The notes under the pieces are model-generated. The model made no database searches, had not been told where the DNA came from, and saw only the letters and a program-made list of their open reading frames with translations. This document shows positions 15,420 through 21,275 of a stretch of 21,699 bases of DNA, piece by piece (position 1 is the first letter of the stretch; every line of letters starts with the position of its first letter). Where the stretch lies: the IMG/VR virus record IMGVR_UViG_3300008448_011325, positions 1 to 21,699 of that record. One strand, written 5' to 3'. The DNA is from a virus. The position numbers were made by a program, and so were the translations under genes.

Positions 15420-15680
15420 ATGAAACGCTTTAAAGATTTAAAAACTGAACTAGAATTAACAGAAAGCAAAAAGGCTTTACAAAACAAAGCCAAGCAATCT
15501 GGTGTTTCATATGGAATTTTAAAACAAGTGTATGACCGAGGTATGGCGGCTTGGAAGGGCGGGCATCGTCCAGGTGCAACTCCTCAGCAATGGGCTTTGG
15601 CTAGAGTTAATTCGTTCCTGACAGGTGGGAAAACCCGAAGAACCGCTGATGCAGACCTTTGGAAGAAAGCCAAGGGATAA
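15420..15680 (+). CDS. Small phage protein (86 aa) with SGVSYGILKQVYDRGMAAW module
   Basis: Residues 28-86 form a compact module, SGVSYGILKQVYDRGMAAW then HRPGATPQQWALARVNSFLTG and TADADLW. I recall this as a recurring unit in proteins of tailed phages and large viruses, without known function. It is preceded by a 27-residue lysine/glutamate-rich leader, MKRFKDLKTELELTESKK, that fits the capsid-targeting pattern with a possible cut after LTE. The start ATG is 1 nt after the stop of the large protein and has GGAGA 6 nt upstream. It is basic, small, and in the late operon, so a capsid-internal, possibly DNA-associated protein is a fair guess. Confidence 0.82.
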   Translation: MKRFKDLKTELELTESKKALQNKAKQSGVSYGILKQVYDRGMAAWKGGHRPGATPQQWALARVNSFLTGGKTRRTADADLWKKAKG

Positions 15681-15686
15681 ATTTAA

Positions 15687-15694
15687 CTAAATAC
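15687..15694 (+). promoter_or_regulatory. Late promoter box CTAAATAC
   Basis: CTAAATAC, the variant that recurs ahead of several genes here, in the 53-bp gap before the ATG at 15734. Unlike the other direct promoters it leaves a leader of about 35 nt with AAGGAG (15723-15728). A TATAAAAT string at 15711 might act as a second -10 element. Confidence 0.55.
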
Positions 15695-15733
15695 TACCTA
15701 GCGGCAAGAGTATAAAATTTACAAGGAGCAGCA

Positions 15734-16264
15734 ATGCACAACTCACCAATCAGCAAAGAATTTTATGATAGCATCACAAATGTTCTCGTTGGCAAGACAA
15801 CCGTAAAAGTTGAACTTCCCGAGTCGCTAAAAGAAGCAGCCAAGGCGGCCGCAACCGAATTAAAGACGCTCAACGAAAGCGTTATGGTTGCAGAAACAAG
15901 GCGTAACATTCTACGCAAGCACCTGAAAGAGGGTGCTGCTAAGTGTGGTTGCTCGTTAACACCAGAAATGGTGGTGCGTTTTGATGAGTTGGTAAATGAA
16001 GCCGATGTTAAAATGCCAACACAAAAGGCAGCATTGGCTACTCCCGCTGAAGTGAAGAACAAGACTGCTCCAAAGGGTGGTGCATCGAGTGCAGAAGCAA
16101 GCAAGTTGGCTACTCCCGCTAAAGCCACTGCTGCCATTAAAACCGCTGGTATGAAGGAAGAAACTCAACCATCACAGATTGAATTGGGTCTTCGTGAATT
16201 TTTGACTCAACTTTCTGAAGAAGAAGTTGCAACCCTTCGCAACATCATCAACGAAACTCGCTAA
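15734..16264 (+). CDS. Ala/Lys-rich late protein (176 aa), possible head-core or scaffold-like protein
   Basis: Not recognised. The chain has an N-terminal helical part (SKEFYDSITNVLV, then a long helix ESLKEAAKAAATELKTLNESVMVAETRRNILRKHL), a CGC pair near residue 75, a low-complexity middle rich in Ala, Lys, Thr and Pro with an internal repeat (LATPAEVK / LATPAKAT), and a C-terminal helix (LGLREFLTQLSEEEVATLRNII). Such helical, charged, low-complexity proteins occur among phage prohead-core and scaffold proteins, but that is analogy only. It has an excellent Shine-Dalgarno AAGGAG and its own late box upstream. The stop TAA is part of the next late promoter box (CTAAATAA). Confidence 0.8.
   Translation: MHNSPISKEFYDSITNVLVGKTTVKVELPESLKEAAKAAATELKTLNESVMVAETRRNILRKHLKEGAAKCGCSLTPEMVVRFDELVNEADVKMPTQKAALATPAEVKNKTAPKGGASSAEASKLATPAKATAAIKTAGMKEETQPSQIELGLREFLTQLSEEEVATLRNIINETR
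16034..16120 (+). repeat. In-frame 15-bp direct repeat, 72 bp apart
   Basis: TTGGCTACTCCCGCT occurs at 16034-16048 and 16106-16120, encoding LATPA twice, 24 codons apart. This points to an internal duplication within the low-complexity linker of the 176-aa protein. Confidence 0.85.
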
Positions 16265-16268
16265 ATAA
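16261..16268 (+). promoter_or_regulatory. Late promoter box CTAAATAA overlapping a stop codon
   Basis: CTAAATAA contains the TAA stop of the preceding gene. The downstream ATG at 16287 is 18 nt away with AAGGAG at 16273-16278 between, so the short leader would carry a normal ribosome site. Confidence 0.5.
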
Positions 16269-16286
16269 CGACAAGGAGAAGCCGAA

Positions 16287-17186
16287 ATGGGAACTTGGAA
16301 TAATAACGATAGAGAAGAATCAAAACCAACATGGTTGACAGCAGCCCAAAAGCGTTTCTGTGTTCGCACAACCGCAGGATGGGAACTTCCTGTTGCGAAC
16401 GCCTTGTCAAATTTGGCTGGTCAATTCGAAGGTGTAAAAACACTTGGAGCAACTTCAAGTTATCCTCAAATGGAACTGATTGTTGCTATGCCTAACGATC
16501 CTGTTGCTCCATTTAGTGCCAACGGAGTAACTGGCACGACCAATAGCGCATTTGCCAATCGCCTTAGCATTACCGGTGGTTGGACTTCTGGTGATTTGCT
16601 AGTAGGTCAAGGAATTACAAACTATTCTCCATATATCACAACCCCATTCAATGGTGATGGAGCAACATCTGGCGGAAATTCAGGTTTAGGGTTAAGCCAT
16701 TCCGCAACTGCAAATTTCGGGTTAAATGAATACGGTGTTTCTACCCTGTTCTGGGGAACCACAAGTCTTGGTTTAACTAATTCGGTTCCAACATACACCA
16801 ATGTTGTCGGAACGGTTTTCCCCGCAGGAAACACAGGTTACATTAAAGTTAAAGCAAATGATGTGAATTTCACACAAAATCTTGTTTTGACAGTAACCGG
16901 AAACATGACAGGCGGAGGACCTGCTCTTCATAGCGATTTGAAGAGAATCACATTCGTAACAGGAAGCACACTACTTACTAGTAGTGGAGCAAATGGAATT
17001 CCAACAGCAGTCTATGAAGCATTCTTCGGCCCAACATCAACATACAACAGTGATATTGGCGTGGTAATTCTTCCAGCAGGATTGACTTCGGGAGCATACG
17101 GTTTAACAGCAACAGTATACGATGGTTCAACTGCTGGTGCTGCTTCAGGAACAGGACATGCTTCCTTCCGTGTAACAGTTCGTTGA
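16287..17186 (+). CDS. Probable virion structural protein with Gly/Thr/Ser-rich beta domains
   Basis: A 299-aa protein. The N-terminal part has PTWLTAAQKRFCVRTTAGWELP (14-35); a similar PTWLT...R.T..GWE segment occurs, as I recall, in small structural proteins of marine T4-like phages. The remainder is rich in Gly, Thr, Ser and Asn, with alternating hydrophobic strands. The last 120 residues (TGYIKVKANDVNFTQNLVLTV ... HASFRVTV) read like an Ig-like beta-sandwich of the kind used on phage heads and tails. No enzyme motif or signal peptide was seen. Shine-Dalgarno AAGGAG lies 8 nt before the ATG. Its place in the late block supports a capsid-decoration or tail-associated role; which of the two is open. 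Confidence 0.75.
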   Translation: MGTWNNNDREESKPTWLTAAQKRFCVRTTAGWELPVANALSNLAGQFEGVKTLGATSSYPQMELIVAMPNDPVAPFSANGVTGTTNSAFANRLSITGGWTSGDLLVGQGITNYSPYITTPFNGDGATSGGNSGLGLSHSATANFGLNEYGVSTLFWGTTSLGLTNSVPTYTNVVGTVFPAGNTGYIKVKANDVNFTQNLVLTVTGNMTGGGPALHSDLKRITFVTGSTLLTSSGANGIPTAVYEAFFGPTSTYNSDIGVVILPAGLTSGAYGLTATVYDGSTAGAASGTGHASFRVTVR

Positions 17187-17198
17187 TAGGAGTTTATC

Positions 17199-17744
17199 AT
17201 GCGTTTTAAGGAACTAAGAGGTAAGTTAAAAGAGCAGTGGGGTATGGCTTCTACCGAGGCGGGTCACTTAAATCCTGCTGTGGGGGCACACAATCCTGAT
17301 GGAGCAGTTGATACTCCAGAAATTAACATTGCTTCTTTGAACAACGAAGCCCTTGCTAGACTCAACACATTTCTAGGGGCTGCTGTAAGGAAAACTTACA
17401 TCAATCCGTATAATGTGTTAACTCAAATCAAGAACAAGTTGGAAACTGTTGGTTTATTCTTTGAATACCGTATGCCTCCTGCAAAAACAGGACTAGAACA
17501 AGATGCTACAGCAAGCATCGACAACAAGAGAGGCCCTGTAAACGAAATTGGCGAAGGTTCTCATTCTTTCCCGCTAAAGTATCTTGGTGGATCATATGGT
17601 CGCTATCCAACAGATCCTGGCTATGACCCTTATCACGCCGACAATATTAGCAATAAGACAGGAACTCCTCTAAATCTTGTTGTTGAAATTGCTAAAAATG
17701 AAGACGGAACATTCTCCGTTAAGTCACAAATAGTTCAAGGCTAA
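17199..17744 (+). CDS. Late protein (181 aa), probably virion-associated, function unknown
   Basis: Not recognised. It begins MRFKELRGKLKEQWG, a basic amphipathic leader with an L-K-E site that fits the prohead-protease pattern. The body contains a helical stretch (NNEALARLNTFLGAAVRKTY, NPYNVLTQIKNKLETVGLFFEY) and then a Gly/Tyr/Pro-rich part (LGGSYGRYPTDPGYDPYHADNI) ending in a beta-hairpin (LNLVVEIAKNEDGTFSVKSQIVQ). AGGAG 6-8 nt before the ATG and the 12-bp gap from the preceding gene place it in the same late transcript. It is the last gene before the terminator. A capsid-internal or head-core role is suggested by leader and position only. Confidence 0.8.
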   Translation: MRFKELRGKLKEQWGMASTEAGHLNPAVGAHNPDGAVDTPEINIASLNNEALARLNTFLGAAVRKTYINPYNVLTQIKNKLETVGLFFEYRMPPAKTGLEQDATASIDNKRGPVNEIGEGSHSFPLKYLGGSYGRYPTDPGYDPYHADNISNKTGTPLNLVVEIAKNEDGTFSVKSQIVQG

Positions 17745-17777
17745 GGGCGTTCGCTAAAATCCGCATTTCACCGCCCG

Positions 17778-17808
17778 AAGGGAGCCGAAAGGCTCCCTTT
17801 TTTATTAT
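17778..17808 (+). terminator. Strong intrinsic terminator
   Basis: AAGGGAGCC - GAAA - GGCTCCCTT: a 9-bp stem (17778-17786 with 17791-17799) closed by a GAAA tetraloop and followed by a T-rich tract. It ends the late block. A weaker 5-bp pairing, GGGCG (17745-17749) with CGCCC (17772-17776), could form just upstream. Confidence 0.9.
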
Positions 17809-17832
17809 AGATACATGTGAGGAGTTTTTGTA

Positions 17833-17856
17833 ATGGTAAAATTTGAGATTTTGTAA
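17833..17856 (+). CDS. Seven-codon leader ORF (MVKFEIL) coupled to the next gene
   Basis: ATG GTA AAA TTT GAG ATT TTG TAA, preceded by a strong Shine-Dalgarno (TGAGGAG, 17818-17824, 8 nt spacing). Its stop overlaps the next ATG as TAATG, and that ATG has no good ribosome site of its own. The mini-ORF may load ribosomes that re-initiate on the downstream gene. An alternative is that it is chance and the GAG within it is a weak site for the gene itself. Confidence 0.5.
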   Translation: MVKFEIL

Positions 17857-18242
17857 TGATATTTAAAACGCTTAACGATGAAAATTTCGCGCTATACGCG
17901 GTGAAACATTACGATAACCCGCAGTGTCATAGCATGCAAGAGTTTGAAGAAGATCTGACTCGCATCATCTATTTGAAGCGTTTGTTTAAGAAATACAAAA
18001 GAAGCGGGGAATTAAGAGATCGTTTAATTCTTAATCATCTTATCACATTCTATAATGTGTTTGGAATTGAACCTGCTACACGAATGCTGTTCTATAAAAT
18101 GGATGCTGATCTTTTACCCCTGCTCAAAACCTTCTTGGTTTACCTGCATTATTTGCCTGAAAATACAAAAAACATAGAAGGCATAGATATAGTGGAAATA
18201 CCACTAGAAAACGAAATAATCGAGAAACTAAGGAGTCTGTGA
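17856..18242 (+). CDS. Conserved-looking T4-like phage hypothetical (128 aa)
   Basis: An all-helical 128-aa protein: FKTLNDENFALYAVKHYDNPQC (3-24), MQEFEEDLTRIIYLKRLFKKYKRSGELRDRLILNHLITFYNVFG (27-70) and PATRMLFYKMDADLLPLLKTFLVYLHYLP (73-101). The pattern NFxLYAxKxYDNPQC...DLxRIxYLKRLF...RLIxNHxIxxYNVFG...ATRxLFY is one I recall from marine T4-like phages, without a known role. There is no signal peptide; the helix FLVYLHYL is short and amphipathic. Translation probably depends on the preceding mini-ORF. Its TGA stop overlaps the next ATG, so the two products are made together and may interact. Confidence 0.85.
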   Translation: MIFKTLNDENFALYAVKHYDNPQCHSMQEFEEDLTRIIYLKRLFKKYKRSGELRDRLILNHLITFYNVFGIEPATRMLFYKMDADLLPLLKTFLVYLHYLPENTKNIEGIDIVEIPLENEIIEKLRSL

Positions 18243-18928
18243 TGAGTATAGATCCGCGACTTGAAGAAATTATGGCAGAGCATCGCTTCCTTCAGATACT
18301 CACCACTCCTTGGAAAAAACAAGCCGCTTATAAACTTGGTATCATAAGCGAAAATGGTAAAATTCTTCGAAACCGTCACGAGTTAACAGAATCGCACGAA
18401 CGACAAGCGTATCCTGATATTTTCTACGCATACTGTTGGAATGTAAAGCGATTGGTTGAACAGGTTTTTGTCAATAGTCTAGACACTAATAATTTTGTTA
18501 AGTCGGTATGGGCATTAAAAACACAATACGGCGGTTCAACCCCTGAAAAGTTTGAAACTCACATTTTGAACTATTTACAAGAAAAAGGAGTATCTTGTGA
18601 ACAGTTAGGTGGAATGTTGATGGTGGAAACGCCAGATTTTAAAACCGATAACCCTTTGGTGGATACAATATTTGGAGTTGCGTTATACAAAGCCAACAAA
18701 GGAATAGCCACAATTAAAGAACTTCGTAAGATGGCGGAAGATGGTGCTGCTGTGGCTGCTCCTGCAAATAATGTGGGTGGCGGTCAAATGGCGGGTGTAT
18801 CTCCGGGACAAGAGCCTCCAATGCCAAAAACCACCGCCATGCAGAAGCGAAAGAAGTTGCAGCGTAGGCAACAAGATCGCATACAAAAAGATATTCAAAC
18901 CATCAATATCATAAAGCCCAAAAACTAA
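18242..18928 (+). CDS. Conserved-looking phage hypothetical with basic C-terminal tail (228 aa)
   Basis: The N-terminal 60 residues (PRLEEIMAEHRFLQILTTPWKKQAAYKLGIISENG) include FLxxLTTPWKxxxAYKLGII, a pattern I recall from T4-like phages. The middle is helical with a small globular segment (NYLQEKGVSCEQLGGMLMVETPDF). The end is a Gly/Pro/Ala linker followed by a strongly basic stretch KRKKLQRRQQDR, as in nucleic-acid or protein-docking tails. I cannot assign a function. ATG 18242 is preferred to GTG 18239: AAGGAG ends 6-7 nt before it and it overlaps the previous stop as TGATG. Confidence 0.82.
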   Translation: MSIDPRLEEIMAEHRFLQILTTPWKKQAAYKLGIISENGKILRNRHELTESHERQAYPDIFYAYCWNVKRLVEQVFVNSLDTNNFVKSVWALKTQYGGSTPEKFETHILNYLQEKGVSCEQLGGMLMVETPDFKTDNPLVDTIFGVALYKANKGIATIKELRKMAEDGAAVAAPANNVGGGQMAGVSPGQEPPMPKTTAMQKRKKLQRRQQDRIQKDIQTINIIKPKN

Positions 18929-18934
18929 CTGGCT

Positions 18935-19097
18935 ATGTATACGGAAGTTTGCAGAAATTGCGAACACCTGAAAAATAATTTTTCTGGCACAGGAAAAATG
19001 TTTACTTTCAACGAAAAGTTAACTAAACCTTGAATTCGTAATCGTCTGCCGTAATGACACCACCTGGGCTCTCAAACCGCAAAACTGCGGGTTTTAG
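18935..19097 (+). other. Possible small Cys-rich ORF with a +1 frameshift (CCT TGA)
   Basis: The about 200-bp gap between 18928 and 19133 holds ATG 18935, encoding 32 codons, MYTEVCRNCEHLKNN...NEKLTKP, then TGA at 19031-19033. Moving +1 at CCT TGA continues in an open frame, LEFVIVCRNDTTWALKPQNCGF, to TAG at 19095-19097. The joined product of about 53 aa would have CxxC plus two more Cys, like a small zinc-binding protein. No Shine-Dalgarno is seen. It may be a decayed gene, a programmed frameshift, or chance. Confidence 0.3.
19074..19094 (+). terminator. Weak hairpin with short T run, possible terminator
   Basis: AAACC-GCA / TGC-G-GGTTT can pair (one bulged G, AAAC loop), followed by T and AG. 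It is weaker than the terminator at 17778. It lies just before the primase promoter, where a transcript from the hypothetical pair would be expected to end. Confidence 0.4.
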
Positions 19098-19126
19098 TTG
19101 CATTCCGCTAAATACTAGTGTATACT
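19098..19126 (+). promoter_or_regulatory. Composite promoter before the primase (sigma70-like plus late box)
   Basis: TTGCAT (19098-19103), 17-bp spacer, TATACT (19121-19126), with a late-type CTAAATAC (19108-19115) inside the spacer. The ATG at 19133 is 6 nt after TATACT, so the mRNA would be leaderless from this start point. The late box could add later expression. Confidence 0.65.
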
Positions 19127-19132
19127 TTCGCC

Positions 19133-20152
19133 ATGAGTTACTTGGATGTGAAGTTCATAAACATGGTTTCCCCAAGGCTTTCCCGCTTTGCTTGGAAGAA
19201 AACAAACGCTCTAGCAGTTTGCAGGTGTCCTATATGCGGCGATTCCAAACGAAACAAAACCAAAACCCGCTTCTACTTCTACGAGAAGAAGGGTGGATTC
19301 TTTGTCAAGTGTCATAACTGTGACTTCGGAACCACCTTATCCAAATTCCTTGAACAGTTTGACAGGCGACTCCATGATGAATACACTCTTGAAAAATACC
19401 GAGGTGGACTCACCGGCAGAAACGAAGCCGAGCCTGCCTTCACCTTCGAACAGCCAAGATTTGGAAGACCTGAAGTGGTTAATTCAAACCCGTCCGAGAT
19501 GGGAATCGGACTGCCCAAAATTTCGGAACTCGCTCCGACTCATCCTGCGAAAGCCTTCTTAAACGCTAGAAAGATTCCTGAGTCGTCTCACGAACTCTTG
19601 TATTACGCCGAAAACTTTGGTGAGTGGGCTAAAACCGTAGATCCCGAAAAAGAGTTGGGCGATGAGCCGAGGCTTGTGATACCAATCATTCATAAAGGTA
19701 AACTTGTTGGCGCAAACTGTCGTGCCCTTGACAGTAAAACTATTCGCTACATCACGCTTCGCAAAGAGCGAGGCGAAGAAAGAATGTGGTTTGGTCTTGA
19801 CCGGGTGGATAAAAGCAAGCCGGTAATTGTGGTGGAAGGCCCACTAGACTCTTTGTTTCTTCCTAACGCGGTAGCCACAGCAGGATTAGGCAAGTCTGCT
19901 GTTCTGCCTGAAGAGTTGGGTGCAAATCCCGTTTTCGCTTTGGATAACGAACCCCGAAACCGAGAAGTGGTAAAAGTGGTGGAAGGATTGATTGCGGCGG
20001 GTAGAACGGTGTGTATTTGGCCCTCGTCGGTCGAGCAAAAGGATATTAACGACATGGTGTTAGCCGGACTTGATCCTTTGCGTATTATCACAGAAAATGC
20101 GGTTCGTGGTGCGGCAGCAAAACTTAAATTCATGGGGTGGAAGCGATGCTAG
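19133..20152 (+). CDS. 61: DNA primase, T4 gp61 type
   Basis: Makes RNA primers for lagging-strand synthesis together with the gp41-type helicase. The N-terminal zinc-binding domain has CRCPICGD (C30, C32, C35) and FVKCHNC (C60, C63), with RFYFY strands between. A linker follows, then the TOPRIM catalytic domain: VIVVEGPLDSLF (231-242, catalytic E235), FALDNEPRN (268-276, D271) and KDINDMVLAG (303-312). The length of 339 aa matches T4 gp61 (342 aa). The start is ATG 19133: the GTG at 19118 lies before the -10 box. There is no Shine-Dalgarno. The helicase gene is about 9 kb away, so the primosome pair is split by the late block. Confidence 0.93.
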   Translation: MSYLDVKFINMVSPRLSRFAWKKTNALAVCRCPICGDSKRNKTKTRFYFYEKKGGFFVKCHNCDFGTTLSKFLEQFDRRLHDEYTLEKYRGGLTGRNEAEPAFTFEQPRFGRPEVVNSNPSEMGIGLPKISELAPTHPAKAFLNARKIPESSHELLYYAENFGEWAKTVDPEKELGDEPRLVIPIIHKGKLVGANCRALDSKTIRYITLRKERGEERMWFGLDRVDKSKPVIVVEGPLDSLFLPNAVATAGLGKSAVLPEELGANPVFALDNEPRNREVVKVVEGLIAAGRTVCIWPSSVEQKDINDMVLAGLDPLRIITENAVRGAAAKLKFMGWKRC

Positions 20153-20154
20153 CC

Positions 20155-20161
20155 CTAAATA
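20155..20161 (+). promoter_or_regulatory. Late promoter box CTAAATA
   Basis: CTAAATA starts 2 nt after the primase stop. An ATG at 20161 begins within the box; the next ATG, 20167, is 5 nt after the box and is the likely start. Confidence 0.6.
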
Positions 20162-20166
20162 TGAGT

Positions 20167-20547
20167 ATGAAACCATTCCGTAAATTCGTTGAAGCCATCA
20201 CTACCGATATCGAGTATGTGAAAAAGAATGCAGGCTCGTATCAGTATCGTGGAGCCGAGTTTGTGTGGGTGGCTTACCAAGGCGACAAGATTGTGAAGAC
20301 TGGCAAGATGGGTAGTGCTTCTTTAGAAGACGCGAAAGCAGATGCCAAACAAATTCTTGCTGCTGTAGACGGAGTTGACCGAATTGAAATCTTGGGCAAA
20401 GACGATAAAGTGCTGGCTACCGTGGAAGAAACCATGACAGAAATTAGCGGCACAGAACCTGCAATGGATTTGGGTGCGTTAACTAAACCAGGCGGTTCAG
20501 GTAAAGCCGCGAAAGCAAAAGTAAAACGACCAGATAACCCCCGATAA
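20167..20547 (+). CDS. Small late protein (126 aa) with capsid-targeting-like leader
   Basis: Not recognised. MKPFRKFVEAITTDIEY resembles T4 internal-protein leaders (MKTYQEFIAEA), with a possible cut after F-V-E|A. The globular part is an alpha/beta unit: AGSYQYRGAEFVWVAYQGDKIVKTGKM, then helix ASLEDAKADAKQILAAV and strands RIEILGKDDKVLATVEE. It ends in a Gly/Lys-rich basic tail (GGSGKAAKAKVKRPDN). ATG 20167 is chosen since it lies 5 nt after the late box; ATG 20161 overlaps the box and a GTG at 20137 lies upstream of it inside the primase gene. There is no Shine-Dalgarno. A packaged internal protein is the best guess. Confidence 0.75.
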   Translation: MKPFRKFVEAITTDIEYVKKNAGSYQYRGAEFVWVAYQGDKIVKTGKMGSASLEDAKADAKQILAAVDGVDRIEILGKDDKVLATVEETMTEISGTEPAMDLGALTKPGGSGKAAKAKVKRPDNPR

Positions 20548-20564
20548 TTTAATAGGAGTATATT

Positions 20565-21275
20565 ATGAGTATGGCAAGTGTGAACGATGCTAACACCATT
20601 CAGGTTTTAGACAAGGGATTTGTTAGTCTTATTTCTCACATGGGCAGCGACCTAATGGTTGTGAATGCAGCCCGTGTATCTTTCAATAAAAAATCCACAC
20701 AGATGACCGAGAAAGATGCAAAACTTATCGGGTATCTTGCCACACATAAGCATTGGACTCCGTTTGCTCATCCGCAGATTACCTTGCACATCAAGGCTCC
20801 AATTTCGATTCGCACTCAACTTTTCAAACATAAGCAAGGATTCGTGGAGAATGAAGTGAGTCGTCGCTATGTGAAAGATGAGCCGGACTTCTATACACCC
20901 GACTGGCGTTCCGCTCCCACAAATGGAGCAAAGCAGGGCAGTGATGATTTCATTCAAGATCTGATTACCAACGATTTTGATCGCATGTATAATCGTGTGG
21001 CTTTGGATGCTCTTGATACTTATAATGCTCTGTTACGCGACGGTGTTGCTCCTGAACAAGCCAGATTTGTGTTGCCACAAGGCACTTATACCGAGTGGTG
21101 GTGGACGGGAAGCCTAGCCGCATACGCCAGAGTCTACGCATTGCGTTCCGACCCACACGCGCAGTGGGAAGTGCGAGAATACGCTGCCGCTATTTCCAAA
21201 CTGATTGAACCCCTGTTTCCTGTTTCGTGGAAGGCTTTAGCACAGCCCCTAAATACAGGCGATGGGACAGTCTGA
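20565..21275 (+). CDS. thyX: Flavin-dependent thymidylate synthase
   Basis: Converts dUMP to dTMP using methylene-tetrahydrofolate and FAD/NADPH, raising the dTTP supply for phage DNA synthesis. Characteristic segments: AARVSF (35-40), HKHWTPFAHP (61-70), RTQLFKHKQGFVENEVSRRY (83-102) and FVLPQGTYTEWWWTGSL near the end. The signature RHRx7S appears as KHK followed by eight residues and S99, a variant I recall (as KHQ) from cyanophage ThyX. The R/K-rich surface and NE-SRRY that bind dUMP and FAD are kept. A length of 236 aa is normal. AGGAG lies 6 nt before the ATG. The 3' end contains the late box for the collagen-like gene and overlaps it by 14 bp. Confidence 0.95.
   Translation: MSMASVNDANTIQVLDKGFVSLISHMGSDLMVVNAARVSFNKKSTQMTEKDAKLIGYLATHKHWTPFAHPQITLHIKAPISIRTQLFKHKQGFVENEVSRRYVKDEPDFYTPDWRSAPTNGAKQGSDDFIQDLITNDFDRMYNRVALDALDTYNALLRDGVAPEQARFVLPQGTYTEWWWTGSLAAYARVYALRSDPHAQWEVREYAAAISKLIEPLFPVSWKALAQPLNTGDGTV
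21249..21256 (+). promoter_or_regulatory. Late promoter box CTAAATAC inside the thyX 3' end
   Basis: CTAAATAC lies within the last codons of thyX. The ATG of the collagen-like gene is at 21262, 6 nt after TAAATA, with no Shine-Dalgarno, which fits a leaderless late transcript. Confidence 0.6.

Noticed and set aside
19118-19132. GTG start for the primase at 19118
   Set aside because: Overlaps the -10 box; ATG 19133 fits the promoter and family length.
19054-19317. 87-codon + strand frame overlapping the primase start
   Set aside because: Out of frame with the clear zinc-domain coding sequence; no ribosome site and no recognisable motif.
20137-20166. GTG or first ATG start for the 126-aa late protein
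   Set aside because: GTG 20137 lies inside the primase end and before the late box; ATG 20161 overlaps the box.
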